From assembly GCA_041399155.1 (NCBI GenBank), contig JAWKTI010000005.1, positions 62,001 to 126,000 on the forward strand: a stretch of DNA of 64,000 nucleotides. Reading direction: 5' to 3'. A program made the position numbers and the translations under genes. The notes below the pieces were generated by a model. The model did no database searches. It was not told the origin of the DNA and was given only the letters and a program-made list of their open reading frames with translations. The DNA is from Zavarzinella sp. (GTDB lineage Bacteria > Planctomycetota > Planctomycetia > Gemmatales > Gemmataceae). Of this stretch, positions 35,280-44,778 are shown in pieces. The first letter of the stretch is position 1. Each line of letters starts with the position of its first letter.

Positions 35280-37130
35280 ATGACAGCGACGAGCACCACT
35301 GTGGCGGATAATCTGCAGGATATCACTCGACAGGTGAAAGAAGCCAACGACATCGTTGCGGTGATTGGTTCGTACCTGGCTCTGCAGCCCGCTGGGAAGA
35401 ACTTTAAGGGAATTTGCCCATTTCATCAGGACACCCGCCCGTCTCTGCACGTGGATACGCAGTGGCAGAATTACCGCTGCTGGGCGTGCGGGGCCAAAGG
35501 CGATGTCTTCACATTCGTTCAAGAGTTTGAGCGTGTGCCTTTTCAGGAAGCTCGCGAAATCCTTGCCCAGCGTGCGGGCATTTCGCTGACCGATAAAAAT
35601 GAGAATTCTCATGAATCGGCGACTCGCTTGCGGATGCTGGACGCACTGCAGTGGGTGGAAAACACCTTCCAGAACTGCCTGCTGGACCTGTCCGTGGGTG
35701 AAAATGGTCGCTGGTATCTGGCAGATCGACACCTGAGTGGCCCCACGGTGCGGAACTTTGGACTGGGTTTCGCACCACTGAGTGGTCAATGGCTGGTGGA
35801 ACAGGTGCAGAAAAGCAAAATCGACCCCACCTTGCTGGTGGAATTGGGGGTTTTTCTGACGAAACGGGATGGAACCGGCTTGTATGATCGGTTTCGCGAT
35901 CGGTTGATGTTCCCTATCCGCAATATGCGAGGGCAAACGGTCGGCTTTGGGGGGCGAATTCTGCCCAACACGACCTTGCCTGAAGATCGGCGGGGCCCCA
36001 AATACCTGAATTCGTCCGAATCGATCCTCTTTAAGAAGCAGGATTTGCTGTACGGGCTCGATCTGGCCCGCCATGCCGCAGAAAAAACGGGCTATCTGGC
36101 GGTAGTAGAAGGTTATACCGATGTGATGATGGCCCACCAGCACGATTTTACCCACGTGGTGGCCACCATGGGCACCGCGTTGAACGAGCACCACGTGCAG
36201 CAATTGCGGCGATACGCACCCAAAGTGGTGCTGGTGTTCGATTCCGATGCTGGCGGACAGACGGGGATTGATCGGGCGCTGGATATCTTCATTTCGCAGG
36301 ATCTGGAACTGGCGATTGCCACCCTGCCGGAAGGTCTGGATCCGTGCGACCTGCTGGTCAGACCGGGTGGGGCGGAAGAATTTCGCACAATACTTGCCCG
36401 CAGCACCGATGCCTTAGATTTTAAATTGAATACATTATTGGAACGTTCTGATCGTGGGATTGAAGCGACTCGCAAAATCGTGGATACCATCCTGAACATG
36501 ATGGCGATGGCACCCGTGAACTCCAGCCAGCAGTTCCTGATCAAGCAGGAATTGCTGATAACACGCCTTGCCCAACGCCTGAGTCTGCGGCAGGAAACGG
36601 TCTGGACACGTTTTGGAGAACTGCAATCGAGCCAGCGGGCAAGAAATTCGGCGAAAGTTACTGTACATAAAGAAGTTACGCCACAACAGCCTGCTGGGCC
36701 GGCAGCAAGACTGGAACGACAATTGCTGGAAATATTGTTAGCGGAACCCACCCTGGTTGCGGAAGCACAAGCAGCCATACCGGAAGAAGAGATTACCCAC
36801 CCCGGGCTGAGAAAACTACTGAAAGGTCTTTACCAGTTGCAGAGTAATTTTCTTGCCCCTGACATCGATGGATTACGTGATATACTGAATCAACCTAACC
36901 TCATTGCCAAGGCAATCGAATTGCAGGAAGTGGGGCGGATGATGAAAGAACGTTCGCACTGGCTTCGCGAAATTATTAGAAAGTTTCAGGAACGAGTGAC
37001 GGAACAACGGTTGACTGCGTTGCGGGAACAGTTGCAATCTGCCTCAACCGATTCCGAAAAGGACGAACTTTTGCGGCAACTTCAGACCAGAAAAAGTGGT
37101 GTGACAGTGCCGGATCTACCACCGGGGTAG
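35280..37130 (+). CDS. dnaG: DNA primase, 616 aa
   Basis: Makes the RNA primers for DNA replication. The CHC2 zinc domain is complete (CPFHQDTRPSLHV then CWACGAKGDVFTF, residues 44-75). The RNA polymerase core follows (RFRDRLMFPIRNMRGQTVGF), then TOPRIM with VVEGYTDVMMA and VLVFDSDAGGQTG, then a C-terminal helicase-binding part that is glutamine- and Arg-rich. Start at ATG 35280; a GTG nine codons earlier (35253) is also open. rpoD follows after 64 bp, the order of the classical macromolecular synthesis operon. Confidence 0.95.
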   Translation: MTATSTTVADNLQDITRQVKEANDIVAVIGSYLALQPAGKNFKGICPFHQDTRPSLHVDTQWQNYRCWACGAKGDVFTFVQEFERVPFQEAREILAQRAGISLTDKNENSHESATRLRMLDALQWVENTFQNCLLDLSVGENGRWYLADRHLSGPTVRNFGLGFAPLSGQWLVEQVQKSKIDPTLLVELGVFLTKRDGTGLYDRFRDRLMFPIRNMRGQTVGFGGRILPNTTLPEDRRGPKYLNSSESILFKKQDLLYGLDLARHAAEKTGYLAVVEGYTDVMMAHQHDFTHVVATMGTALNEHHVQQLRRYAPKVVLVFDSDAGGQTGIDRALDIFISQDLELAIATLPEGLDPCDLLVRPGGAEEFRTILARSTDALDFKLNTLLERSDRGIEATRKIVDTILNMMAMAPVNSSQQFLIKQELLITRLAQRLSLRQETVWTRFGELQSSQRARNSAKVTVHKEVTPQQPAGPAARLERQLLEILLAEPTLVAEAQAAIPEEEITHPGLRKLLKGLYQLQSNFLAPDIDGLRDILNQPNLIAKAIELQEVGRMMKERSHWLREIIRKFQERVTEQRLTALREQLQSASTDSEKDELLRQLQTRKSGVTVPDLPPG

Positions 37131-37194
37131 TAGAAGAGTCACCGCAGTTTGCGGCGCAGGGAATGGATGCACCATGCGACGGGAGGATGGACAA

Positions 37195-38832
37195 ATGGAT
37201 TTACGTGTTGATGACAGCATGCGAGCGCTGGTATCATTAGGCAAACGGACAGGCTATCTCACCTGGGATCAGGTGAATAACCAGATTCCGCCGGATACCA
37301 TCGAACCGGAACGGCTCAGCCAGATTCTGGAGCTGCTGGAAGAAAATGGCATCAGCATCATCGACGATGATCAGGCGGAAAGTCGCCAGGTTGTCGAAGT
37401 CGATACCACGTTTGCTGAAAATGATTTTCCCATCTTTGAAGACACTTCAGGCAAAGGTACCGACGATCCGATTCGCATGTACCTGACGCAGATGGGCGAA
37501 ATTCCTCTGCTCGACCAGAAAAAAGAAATTACCCTGGCCAAGAAAATCGAAGTCACCCGTCGGTGGTTTCGCCGCAAGGTGCTGGAATGCGATTTTGCAC
37601 TGCGGGCGGTGGTCGAATTATTAGAAAAAGTTCATACTGAAGAACTGCCATTCGACCGCACCATCAAGTTATCGCAGACCGAAGGGCTGGAAAAGAAGAT
37701 GATTCTTTCCCGCATGCCCCACAATCTGGCCACGATTCGCCCGATGTTGGCTGCCAATATTGGCGATTTTGAGCGAATTATCGATCCCGCCACATCGGAA
37801 GAAGAGCGAACGGAACTGCGTCGTCGCCTGAAATTGCGGCGGAAAAAAGCAGTGACTCTGGTGGAAGAGTTGTCGATTCGCACCCAGAAAATCCAGCCAC
37901 TGATGAAACGGATGGAGCAGATTGCCCGCCGGATGAACGATCTGGAACGCCGAATCAACGAAGCCCAGATGCACGGCAGTCGCGATGATGCCTGTGCGAT
38001 GCAGAAAGAACTCCGCGAACTAATGATTATTACTCTGGAAGAACCCGCCACCCTGCGAAAGCGGGTGCGGATTATGAACCAGCGGTTTGAAGAATACGAA
38101 GTGGCCAAACGGGAACTTTCCGGCGGCAACCTGCGGCTGGTGGTTTCAATCGCCAAAAAATACCGCAACCGTGGGCTAAGTTTTCTCGATCTGATTCAGG
38201 AAGGTAATACCGGGCTGATGCGTGCCGTGGATAAATACGAGTACCGCCGCGGCTACAAGTTCAGCACCTATGCCACGTGGTGGATTCGTCAGGCGATCAC
38301 CCGTGCGATTGCCGACCAGGCACGCACGATCCGTATTCCCGTGCACATGATTGAAACCATGAGCCGCCTGCGGAACATTGCCAAACAACTGCTGCAATCG
38401 CTGGGACGCGAGCCCACCGTAGAAGAGATGGCAGAAGCAGCCAACACGACCGTGGAAGAAGCACGCCGGGTGATGAAAATCAGCCGCCACCCGGTCAGTA
38501 TTGATCGGCCGATTGGTGATGGAGATGACAGCTACTTTGGTGATTTTCTGGAAGATCCGGGTATACTGTCCCCCATCAATGCAGCAGCCAATGAAATGCT
38601 GCGGGACAAAATTGAGCACGTGCTGAAGACGCTGACCTACCGCGAGCGGGAAATTATTCGCCTGCGGTACGGCCTGGGGGATGGCTACACCTACACCCTG
38701 GAAGAAGTGGGGCGTATTTTCAACGTTACCCGCGAACGCGTGCGACAAATTGAAGCGAAAGCAGTGAAAAAATTGCAGCACCCTGTGCGAAGCCGCCAAC
38801 TGGAAGGTTTCCTCGACGGTGCTTCCAATTGA
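37195..38832 (+). CDS. rpoD: Principal RNA polymerase sigma factor, 545 aa
   Basis: Housekeeping sigma-70. Region 1.1 (RALVSLGKRTGYLTWDQVN), region 1.2 (DPIRMYLTQMGEIPLL), a non-conserved coiled insert, region 2 (NLRLVVSIAKKYRNRGLSFL, YKFSTYATWWIRQAITRAIA), region 3, and region 4 (YTLEEVGRIFNVTRERVRQI) are all present. Start chosen at ATG 37195 because GGGAGG lies eight bases upstream; an ATG seven codons before it has no such site. Co-directional with dnaG and probably co-transcribed. Confidence 0.95.
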   Translation: MDLRVDDSMRALVSLGKRTGYLTWDQVNNQIPPDTIEPERLSQILELLEENGISIIDDDQAESRQVVEVDTTFAENDFPIFEDTSGKGTDDPIRMYLTQMGEIPLLDQKKEITLAKKIEVTRRWFRRKVLECDFALRAVVELLEKVHTEELPFDRTIKLSQTEGLEKKMILSRMPHNLATIRPMLAANIGDFERIIDPATSEEERTELRRRLKLRRKKAVTLVEELSIRTQKIQPLMKRMEQIARRMNDLERRINEAQMHGSRDDACAMQKELRELMIITLEEPATLRKRVRIMNQRFEEYEVAKRELSGGNLRLVVSIAKKYRNRGLSFLDLIQEGNTGLMRAVDKYEYRRGYKFSTYATWWIRQAITRAIADQARTIRIPVHMIETMSRLRNIAKQLLQSLGREPTVEEMAEAANTTVEEARRVMKISRHPVSIDRPIGDGDDSYFGDFLEDPGILSPINAAANEMLRDKIEHVLKTLTYREREIIRLRYGLGDGYTYTLEEVGRIFNVTRERVRQIEAKAVKKLQHPVRSRQLEGFLDGASN

Positions 38833-38911
38833 TCGATGCCCGAACAGAATTCCTGACAATGGAATATGCCCACGAACTCTCTGAACATGCTCTCTCTGTG
38901 GGATATTGATA

Positions 38912-39601
38912 ATGCCAAATGCCCTTTTTCGTGAATTACACCGCCTCCGGAAGCACCTTCACGAATTGCAATCGGAAATCGACCGCGTCCCACGTTTGTT
39001 AAAAGCTCATCAGAATAAAGTGCTGAAGCAGGAAACACTGCTGAATGATGCCACACTGAAGCTAAAAAAGACCAAAGCCCATCAGTTAGATCTGGAAAGC
39101 CGCACCAAATCGGCATTGGCTACCCTGCAAAAATATCAGGATCAACTTGATACCCTGTCCAATCCGAAAGAATACAAGGCCAAAGAAACGGATATTCAAA
39201 CCACCCGTGGGAATATCGCACAGTTAGAAGACGAAACGCTGGAAACGATGGGCCAGATTGAGGAACAATCCGCTCAAATCCCCCCACTGGAAGAGGCACT
39301 GGCCAAGGCACGTGGGGAACTGGTCGCCTACCAGAACGACATGGCAGAACGATTGGATCGCCTGAAACAGGAGCACGCCCACGCCACAAAATTATTGTCT
39401 GAGCAGGAAATTCAGCTCTCAGAAGAAATTCGCCCGCAATATGCCCGACTGGTGAAGGCCCACGGACACGAAGCGCTGGCAGCAGTGGAAAATTCTGTCT
39501 GCACGCAGTGTCGCACCTCATTGACTGCGGAAAAGATGAACCAGCTTACCCGCAATGAGGTAGTGGTGTGCTACACGTGCGGCCGAATTGTGTATGTGTA
39601 A
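38912..39601 (+). CDS. Coiled-coil protein with C4 zinc ribbon, 229 aa
   Basis: A long antiparallel coiled coil (residues 5-170, heptads rich in Leu, Gln and Glu) with the conserved turn LSNPKEYKAKETDI, and a C-terminal zinc ribbon CTQCRTSL...VVCYTCGRIVYV. This is the zf-RING_7 / YbgI-partner type found widely in bacteria; the role is not settled, with nucleic-acid or RNA-polymerase-related functions proposed. Start ATG at 38912. Follows rpoD by about 80 bp on the same strand. Confidence 0.8.
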   Translation: MPNALFRELHRLRKHLHELQSEIDRVPRLLKAHQNKVLKQETLLNDATLKLKKTKAHQLDLESRTKSALATLQKYQDQLDTLSNPKEYKAKETDIQTTRGNIAQLEDETLETMGQIEEQSAQIPPLEEALAKARGELVAYQNDMAERLDRLKQEHAHATKLLSEQEIQLSEEIRPQYARLVKAHGHEALAAVENSVCTQCRTSLTAEKMNQLTRNEVVVCYTCGRIVYV

Positions 39602-39713
39602 TTATTTTTTCACGTGTAAATTGGTAACACATCCTTGAATAGTTTTTCTTTCGAAGCGAACTCAATTAATTTCAGGTAAAATGACTTGAAAGCCAATGCT
39701 ACAGGGCCCACGG

Positions 39714-40628
39714 ATGACCCGCGAATTTGATTCTCCTTGGAAAGAAACGCTGGAAAACTTCCTGCCGGATATTTTCGAGATTCTCTTCCCCCAGTGGCAT
39801 CCCACGTTTGACTGGGATGCGGGTTTTCGCTCGCTCGATACCGAATTACGCACGTTGCTGCCCGATTCCGACGCGGGGATGGTGCGTGCCGATGCCCTCT
39901 TTGAAGTAGGAAGTATCATTTCGCCCACCGAACCCGTGGTATTGTTTGTTCACTTTGAAGTCCAGGCACAAAGGGATCCCCAGTTCCCTGAGAGAATGTT
40001 TGATTACTACTGTCGGATTCGACAAAAATACGGCAAAAATGTCTGTAGTTTTGCCATTCTGGCCGACGATGACCCACGCTGGCGCTCAGAACCTTTTGAT
40101 CTTTCGATTTGCGGCACCCGTTCGTACTTTGAATTCAATCTCGTGAAATTGCTCGACTACGCTGAAAGACTGGACGAATTAACCAACCACAGCAGCCCCG
40201 TGGGGCTGGTCGTGGCTGCCAGTATTCGCAGTTTGTTGACCCATGGCAACGCAGATCTTCGTTTTGCGGATAAAGCCCGCCTGATTCGGCAACTTTTTGA
40301 TCGAAAATTAACTTCTGATGAAGTCTGGAATATCATGCGCCTGCTCGACTGGCTGCTAGAATTACCAGAAGAGCTTGCAGAAGACTTTAACAAAGTTCGA
40401 AATGAAATGATGAGGGAGAATCAAATGCCATTCGTAACGTCATTTGAACAGATTGCCGAGAAAAAAGGCTTCAAACTCGGCGAAGAGCGGGGCCATAGAA
40501 TCGGCCAGATTCAGCTTTTAGAAGATCTGCTTGGTATGCGACGAACCACCATGGAAGAGTTGCACGAGAAAACCCTCGAGGAACTGGATCTGATGATCAG
40601 CGAATTGAAGACAAAACTTATTCCCTGA
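39714..40628 (+). CDS. Rpn/PD-(D/E)XK-type nuclease family protein, 304 aa
   Basis: Similar in layout to the Rpn recombination-promoting nuclease/putative transposase families common in cyanobacteria and planctomycetes: RADALFEVGSIISPTEPVVL with an active-site Asp, then FVHFEVQAQRDPQFPERMFD with E-x-Q and the RM-x-x-Y helix, then YFEFNLVKLLDYAE. The C-terminus has GFKLGEERGHRIGQIQLLED, a typical tail for binding. These proteins act on DNA; this copy is single and complete. Start at ATG 39714. Confidence 0.7.
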   Translation: MTREFDSPWKETLENFLPDIFEILFPQWHPTFDWDAGFRSLDTELRTLLPDSDAGMVRADALFEVGSIISPTEPVVLFVHFEVQAQRDPQFPERMFDYYCRIRQKYGKNVCSFAILADDDPRWRSEPFDLSICGTRSYFEFNLVKLLDYAERLDELTNHSSPVGLVVAASIRSLLTHGNADLRFADKARLIRQLFDRKLTSDEVWNIMRLLDWLLELPEELAEDFNKVRNEMMRENQMPFVTSFEQIAEKKGFKLGEERGHRIGQIQLLEDLLGMRRTTMEELHEKTLEELDLMISELKTKLIP

Positions 40629-41123
40629 TTTGAACTCATGATGATCAATTAACTTGGATTTGTTCTTGACTGATCTGGGGGTGATAACAAGTTGGAAAAA
40701 TTCTCCAAAAATAATTTTTGTCGACGCAAGTTATTTTCAGATAGCAACTTACGAAGATTTTGTTCGCTGATATTCGCACGCATCTCCAAAAAAATTGTCC
40801 AATTTCTGGATCATGTGGATATATTAATATACATGTGGAAATAATTCCATTTGTCACAATGGCAAATGTGGTGGCATCCACAGGAAATTGTCTTTGGGCT
40901 GGTCCATTGGCAACATCAATTAAAAAATAACTCACAGGAGCCCGATGGTTACTGACACCAACAATCAAACACCTGGCAACTACCGATTCGGCGAACCTTA
41001 ACCCGCGTGGGATTGTCTTTTCTGCAAATTATTGAAAAACATCTCTATTCGCTGGCAGGTAACAGCACCCCGAATGCCCAGATCAGTTTGCTTCTTGTGC
41101 ACTGCACGCATCGGTTCAGAATT
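40629..41123. other. Intergenic region before the RNase R gene
   Basis: Nearly 500 bp. A 107-codon frame on the minus strand (40645-40968) has no ribosome-binding site or recognised family and I do not accept it as a gene. Nothing else visible. Confidence 0.4.
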
Positions 41124-43250
41124 ATGGCAAATCTCTCAGAATTAATCATCGCGGAAGTGTCGCGTTCTTCGTACACCCCCATGACTCCCAAGGCATTGCT
41201 GCGGCGTTTGGGCGTGCCAGACCACGAACTTCGCGAACTTCGGAAAACGCTGTCGCAGTTGGTGAAAGCGGGCAAGGTGCGGTACGGTAAAAGCCACCTG
41301 ATCCTGCCTGCAACCCCACCTCAACCCGAAACGGGGGTGGTAGAAAAGACTGCCCAGGGCGACGTGGTGGTGCGAATTACGAAGAAAGGCAAACGCTACG
41401 AAATCCCTGATCTACCCGAAGGGATCCGTGCGGGTGATCAGGTGCAGTTTGATGTCACCCGTCGAGCAGGGAAAGCCCATAGTGGTGCTGCCAAAGTTGT
41501 ACCCGGTACCGCCCCACAGCGAGAATACGTGGGCACCTATTTTGTCCGCAATGGCCAGCACCTCGTGCGGCTCGATAGTGATTTATTTCAGCGAAGTGTG
41601 CTGGTGCGGGATGCTCAAAGCCATGGTGTGCACCACCACCAGAAAGTAGTTGTGGAAATTGTCCGCTTTCCGGTCGACAATCAACGTGCGGAAGCGGTCA
41701 TTACCGAAGTGCTGGGCAATGCGGGCGACCCACGCGTCGATCTCCACGCCATCCTGCGTGCTGCTGGTATTCCAGAAAAATTTTCCGACGAAGCCCACGC
41801 AGAAGCGATTGCGATTGCCGATCAATTCGACCCGAACGTATTCCCAGGCAGGCAGGATGATACCCAGGAACTGGTGATTACCATCGATCCAGCCGATGCC
41901 AAGGATTTCGACGATGCCATTTCGGTACAGCGAATACCGAAGAGTGGCCACTGGCAGGTGCGTGTATACATCGCTGATGTCTCAGCGTTTGTCCCACGGG
42001 ACAGTCAGTTGGACCGCGAAGCCCGCCTGCGTGGTACCAGCGTTTATCTGCCACAGCACGTGGTACCGATGCTTCCGGAAATCATTTCGAATTCACTGGC
42101 GAGTCTTCAGGAAGGTGTCAATCGATTTGTAAAGTGCATTCAATTAGAGCTCTCGGCGGATGGGGGAATCATCCACCGACACTGTTACAATGCAGTAATC
42201 TGCAACCGCAAGCGATTTAACTATGAACAGGTGCAGGAAATCCTGGAAGATCCTGACCGCGCCTTTGCCTGGAATGTTTCTGATGATATGGTGGCAATGT
42301 TGCGACATGCCAGAGAACTGATGCAGATCCTGCACGAGCGTAGACAGGCACGTGGTGCATTGGAATTGGAATTGCCAGAACCAGTGTTGGAATACGATGC
42401 GGAAGGCCACCTTTCGGGTGCTCATCATCGCCAGCACCTGGAAAGCCACCGGATTATTGAAGAACTGATGTTGCTGGCGAATGAAGCGGTGGCTGCGTGG
42501 TTTGCCGAAAAAGAGATCCCGATCATTCGCCGGTTGCATCCCACCCCGCTGGAAGAGAAACTGAAGCAACTGGCTGCGTTTGCAAAAGTGCTTGGCTATA
42601 AAGTACCACGCAAGCCAGGACGAACTGATCTGCAGAAACTGTTGCAGACCAGTCGGTTGCGACCCGACCGTGCCGCTGTGCACTATGCCACGTTGCGAAC
42701 GATGAAACAAGCCATTTATTCCACCGATCTGGAAGAGCACTTTGCTCTTGCCGCACCCCACTACTGCCATTTTACTTCACCGATCAGGCGATATCCCGAT
42801 CTGATTGTGCATCGTTGCATTGATTCGATGATCAGCAAAGGCAGGAATGGATATGACCGGGATGAACTGGCAACGATTGCCGCCCACTGTTCTGTCACCG
42901 AGCGACGTGCGGAAGATGCGGAACGTGCGGTAGTGCAGTTGCGCCTGCTCTATTTTCTGCAGGATCGTGTCGGCATGAAAATGGCTGGTGTCATTACTGG
43001 GGTGCACGAGTATGGCTTTTTTGTGCTGGGAAATGAGTTTCCCATCGAAGGACTGGTGCATGTATCCACTCTCGGGAAAGACTTTTACCAATTTGATGAT
43101 GAAGAGCGCAGTTTAACCGGAGCAAAAAGCGATATCCGTTATCGCCTTGGTGATACGGTGCGAGTGGAAGTAGCTCAGGTGGATATCATGAAAAAACAAT
43201 TGAACTTCACGATTGTGCCTTCCCGATCAAAACGGAAAGGCAACGCCTGA
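41124..43250 (+). CDS. rnr: Ribonuclease R, 708 aa
   Basis: Processive 3'-to-5' exoribonuclease. N-terminal winged helix (TPKALLRRLGVPDHELREL), cold-shock domains, RNB catalytic domain with TIDPADAKDFDDAISVQRIP (the metal-binding Asp cluster), HYCHFTSPIRRYPDLIVHR (RNB signature) and a C-terminal S1 domain (GVITGVHEYGFFVLGNEFPI). Start set at ATG 41124, where homology to the winged helix begins; the frame is open 39 codons further but without likeness. Full length for a bacterial RNase R without the Lys-rich tail. Confidence 0.95.
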   Translation: MANLSELIIAEVSRSSYTPMTPKALLRRLGVPDHELRELRKTLSQLVKAGKVRYGKSHLILPATPPQPETGVVEKTAQGDVVVRITKKGKRYEIPDLPEGIRAGDQVQFDVTRRAGKAHSGAAKVVPGTAPQREYVGTYFVRNGQHLVRLDSDLFQRSVLVRDAQSHGVHHHQKVVVEIVRFPVDNQRAEAVITEVLGNAGDPRVDLHAILRAAGIPEKFSDEAHAEAIAIADQFDPNVFPGRQDDTQELVITIDPADAKDFDDAISVQRIPKSGHWQVRVYIADVSAFVPRDSQLDREARLRGTSVYLPQHVVPMLPEIISNSLASLQEGVNRFVKCIQLELSADGGIIHRHCYNAVICNRKRFNYEQVQEILEDPDRAFAWNVSDDMVAMLRHARELMQILHERRQARGALELELPEPVLEYDAEGHLSGAHHRQHLESHRIIEELMLLANEAVAAWFAEKEIPIIRRLHPTPLEEKLKQLAAFAKVLGYKVPRKPGRTDLQKLLQTSRLRPDRAAVHYATLRTMKQAIYSTDLEEHFALAAPHYCHFTSPIRRYPDLIVHRCIDSMISKGRNGYDRDELATIAAHCSVTERRAEDAERAVVQLRLLYFLQDRVGMKMAGVITGVHEYGFFVLGNEFPIEGLVHVSTLGKDFYQFDDEERSLTGAKSDIRYRLGDTVRVEVAQVDIMKKQLNFTIVPSRSKRKGNA

Positions 43251-43359
43251 GCATCGGGCACCCACTACCCACTATTTGCTGCTATCAGCTTTCGATAGCA
43301 ATTGCATAGCTGTTTTGTTACCATATTCTTCACAACCTCTTCCTTCGGAGCATTACTGC

Positions 43360-44736
43360 ATGAGAATTCTGTTACTTCTCTGTTTTCTGGTCAGTCCCAT
43401 TCACTTGCTGGCAAAAGAACGGATGAATATTATTTTCATCCTGGCTGATGACCTGGGCTATGGAGACCTGGGCTGTTACGGTCAAAAGCAGATCAAAACA
43501 CCCCACCTGGATACATTTGCCAAACAGGGGTTACGACTGACACAGGGCTATGCGGGCAGCACGGTATGTGCACCTTCGCGTTGTACCGTGATGACTGGAT
43601 TACACACGGGTCACTGTAAAATCCGTGGCAATGCCGATCAGTCTCTGAATAACAAAGACTTAACTCTCGCCACCGTATTGCATCGTGCGGGCTACGCCAC
43701 TGCGTGTGTGGGCAAATGGGGATTGGGCGATCCTGGCACACCAGGCGTGCCATCAAAGCATGGGTTCGATTACTTTTACGGCTATCTGAATCAGAAGCAC
43801 GCCCACAATTATTATCCCGATCACTTATGGACCAGTGGTAAAGGTGAAGAACCTAGGAAAGTGCCATTTGATAACGTGGTGGTCAATGGTGTATCCACCA
43901 ACAAGGCGACTTATTCTGTCGATTCCATTACCGCCAATGCGGTCAAGTTCATTGAAGATAACAAGGACAAGCCGTTTTTTCTGTACTACACCCCCACCTT
44001 GCCACATGCAAATAACGAAGCCCGCAATAAAGGGATGGAGATCCCAAGCCCAGGAATCTATGGCGATAAAGATTGGCCGGAAGCACAGAAAAACCATGCA
44101 GCTATGATCAGCAGGCTCGATAGCGACGTGGGCTTGATGTTAAAAAAACTGGATGATCTGAAACTCTCGGACAACACAGTGGTTTTCTTTTCCAGCGACA
44201 ACGGCCCGCACAAAGAAGGTGGGGCCGATCCTGCGTTCTTCAATAGTTCTGGCCCACTGCAGGGTTATAAGCGTGCATTAACCGAAGGGGGTATCCGTGT
44301 GCCCACGATGGTGCGTGGGCCTGGCATTCCCAGTGGCACCAGTGATGTGATCTTTACTTTCTGGGACTTGTTCCCCACGGCATGCAGCATTGCAGGAATC
44401 GATTGTCCAAAGAATCTGGATGGTGTTACAGTTTGGAAGGATCTGCAAACGAACAAGGCAACACAGAATGACCGAGCACTCTATTGGGAGTTTCACGAAC
44501 GTGGTTCAAAACAGGCCATTCGCCAGGGGAAGTGGAAAGCCATTAAAGCGGTCAATCAGCCATTGCAGTTATTTGACCTGAGCACGGATCTGCATGAAGA
44601 CAACGATCTCAGCAAACAGCAACCTGAACTGGTAGCCAGATTCACAAAAATGATGCAGGAAATGCGTACCGATGTGCCTGAGTGGCAGTTGAAAGCCACC
44701 CCACCAGCAAAGAAAAAGAATCCTGCGAAAAAATAA
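43360..44736 (+). CDS. Secreted type I sulfatase, 458 aa
   Basis: Signal peptide MRILLLLCFLVSPIHLLAKE. The alkaline-phosphatase-type sulfatase core starts NIIFILADDLGYGDLGCYG (metal-binding Asp pair) and carries VCAPSRCTVMTG, where Cys in C-x-P-S-R is converted to formylglycine. FFSSDNGPHKEGG holds the metal-binding Asp-Asn pair. Hydrolyses sulfate esters outside the cytoplasm; substrate unknown, but planctomycetes use many such enzymes on algal polysaccharides. Start ATG 43360. The formylglycine enzyme fragment at 16.5 kb is dead, so another must activate this protein. Confidence 0.9.
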   Translation: MRILLLLCFLVSPIHLLAKERMNIIFILADDLGYGDLGCYGQKQIKTPHLDTFAKQGLRLTQGYAGSTVCAPSRCTVMTGLHTGHCKIRGNADQSLNNKDLTLATVLHRAGYATACVGKWGLGDPGTPGVPSKHGFDYFYGYLNQKHAHNYYPDHLWTSGKGEEPRKVPFDNVVVNGVSTNKATYSVDSITANAVKFIEDNKDKPFFLYYTPTLPHANNEARNKGMEIPSPGIYGDKDWPEAQKNHAAMISRLDSDVGLMLKKLDDLKLSDNTVVFFSSDNGPHKEGGADPAFFNSSGPLQGYKRALTEGGIRVPTMVRGPGIPSGTSDVIFTFWDLFPTACSIAGIDCPKNLDGVTVWKDLQTNKATQNDRALYWEFHERGSKQAIRQGKWKAIKAVNQPLQLFDLSTDLHEDNDLSKQQPELVARFTKMMQEMRTDVPEWQLKATPPAKKKNPAKK

Positions 44737-44778
44737 CCACCAGAAGTCGTATTTCAGAGAAATTATCAAGGAGAATCT

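Noticed and set aside
35265..36203. 312-codon minus-strand frame
   Set aside because: Antisense to dnaG, which has complete domains.
40645..40968. 107-codon minus-strand frame before the RNase R gene
   Set aside because: No ribosome site, no recognised motif, Cys/Phe-rich end; judged chance.
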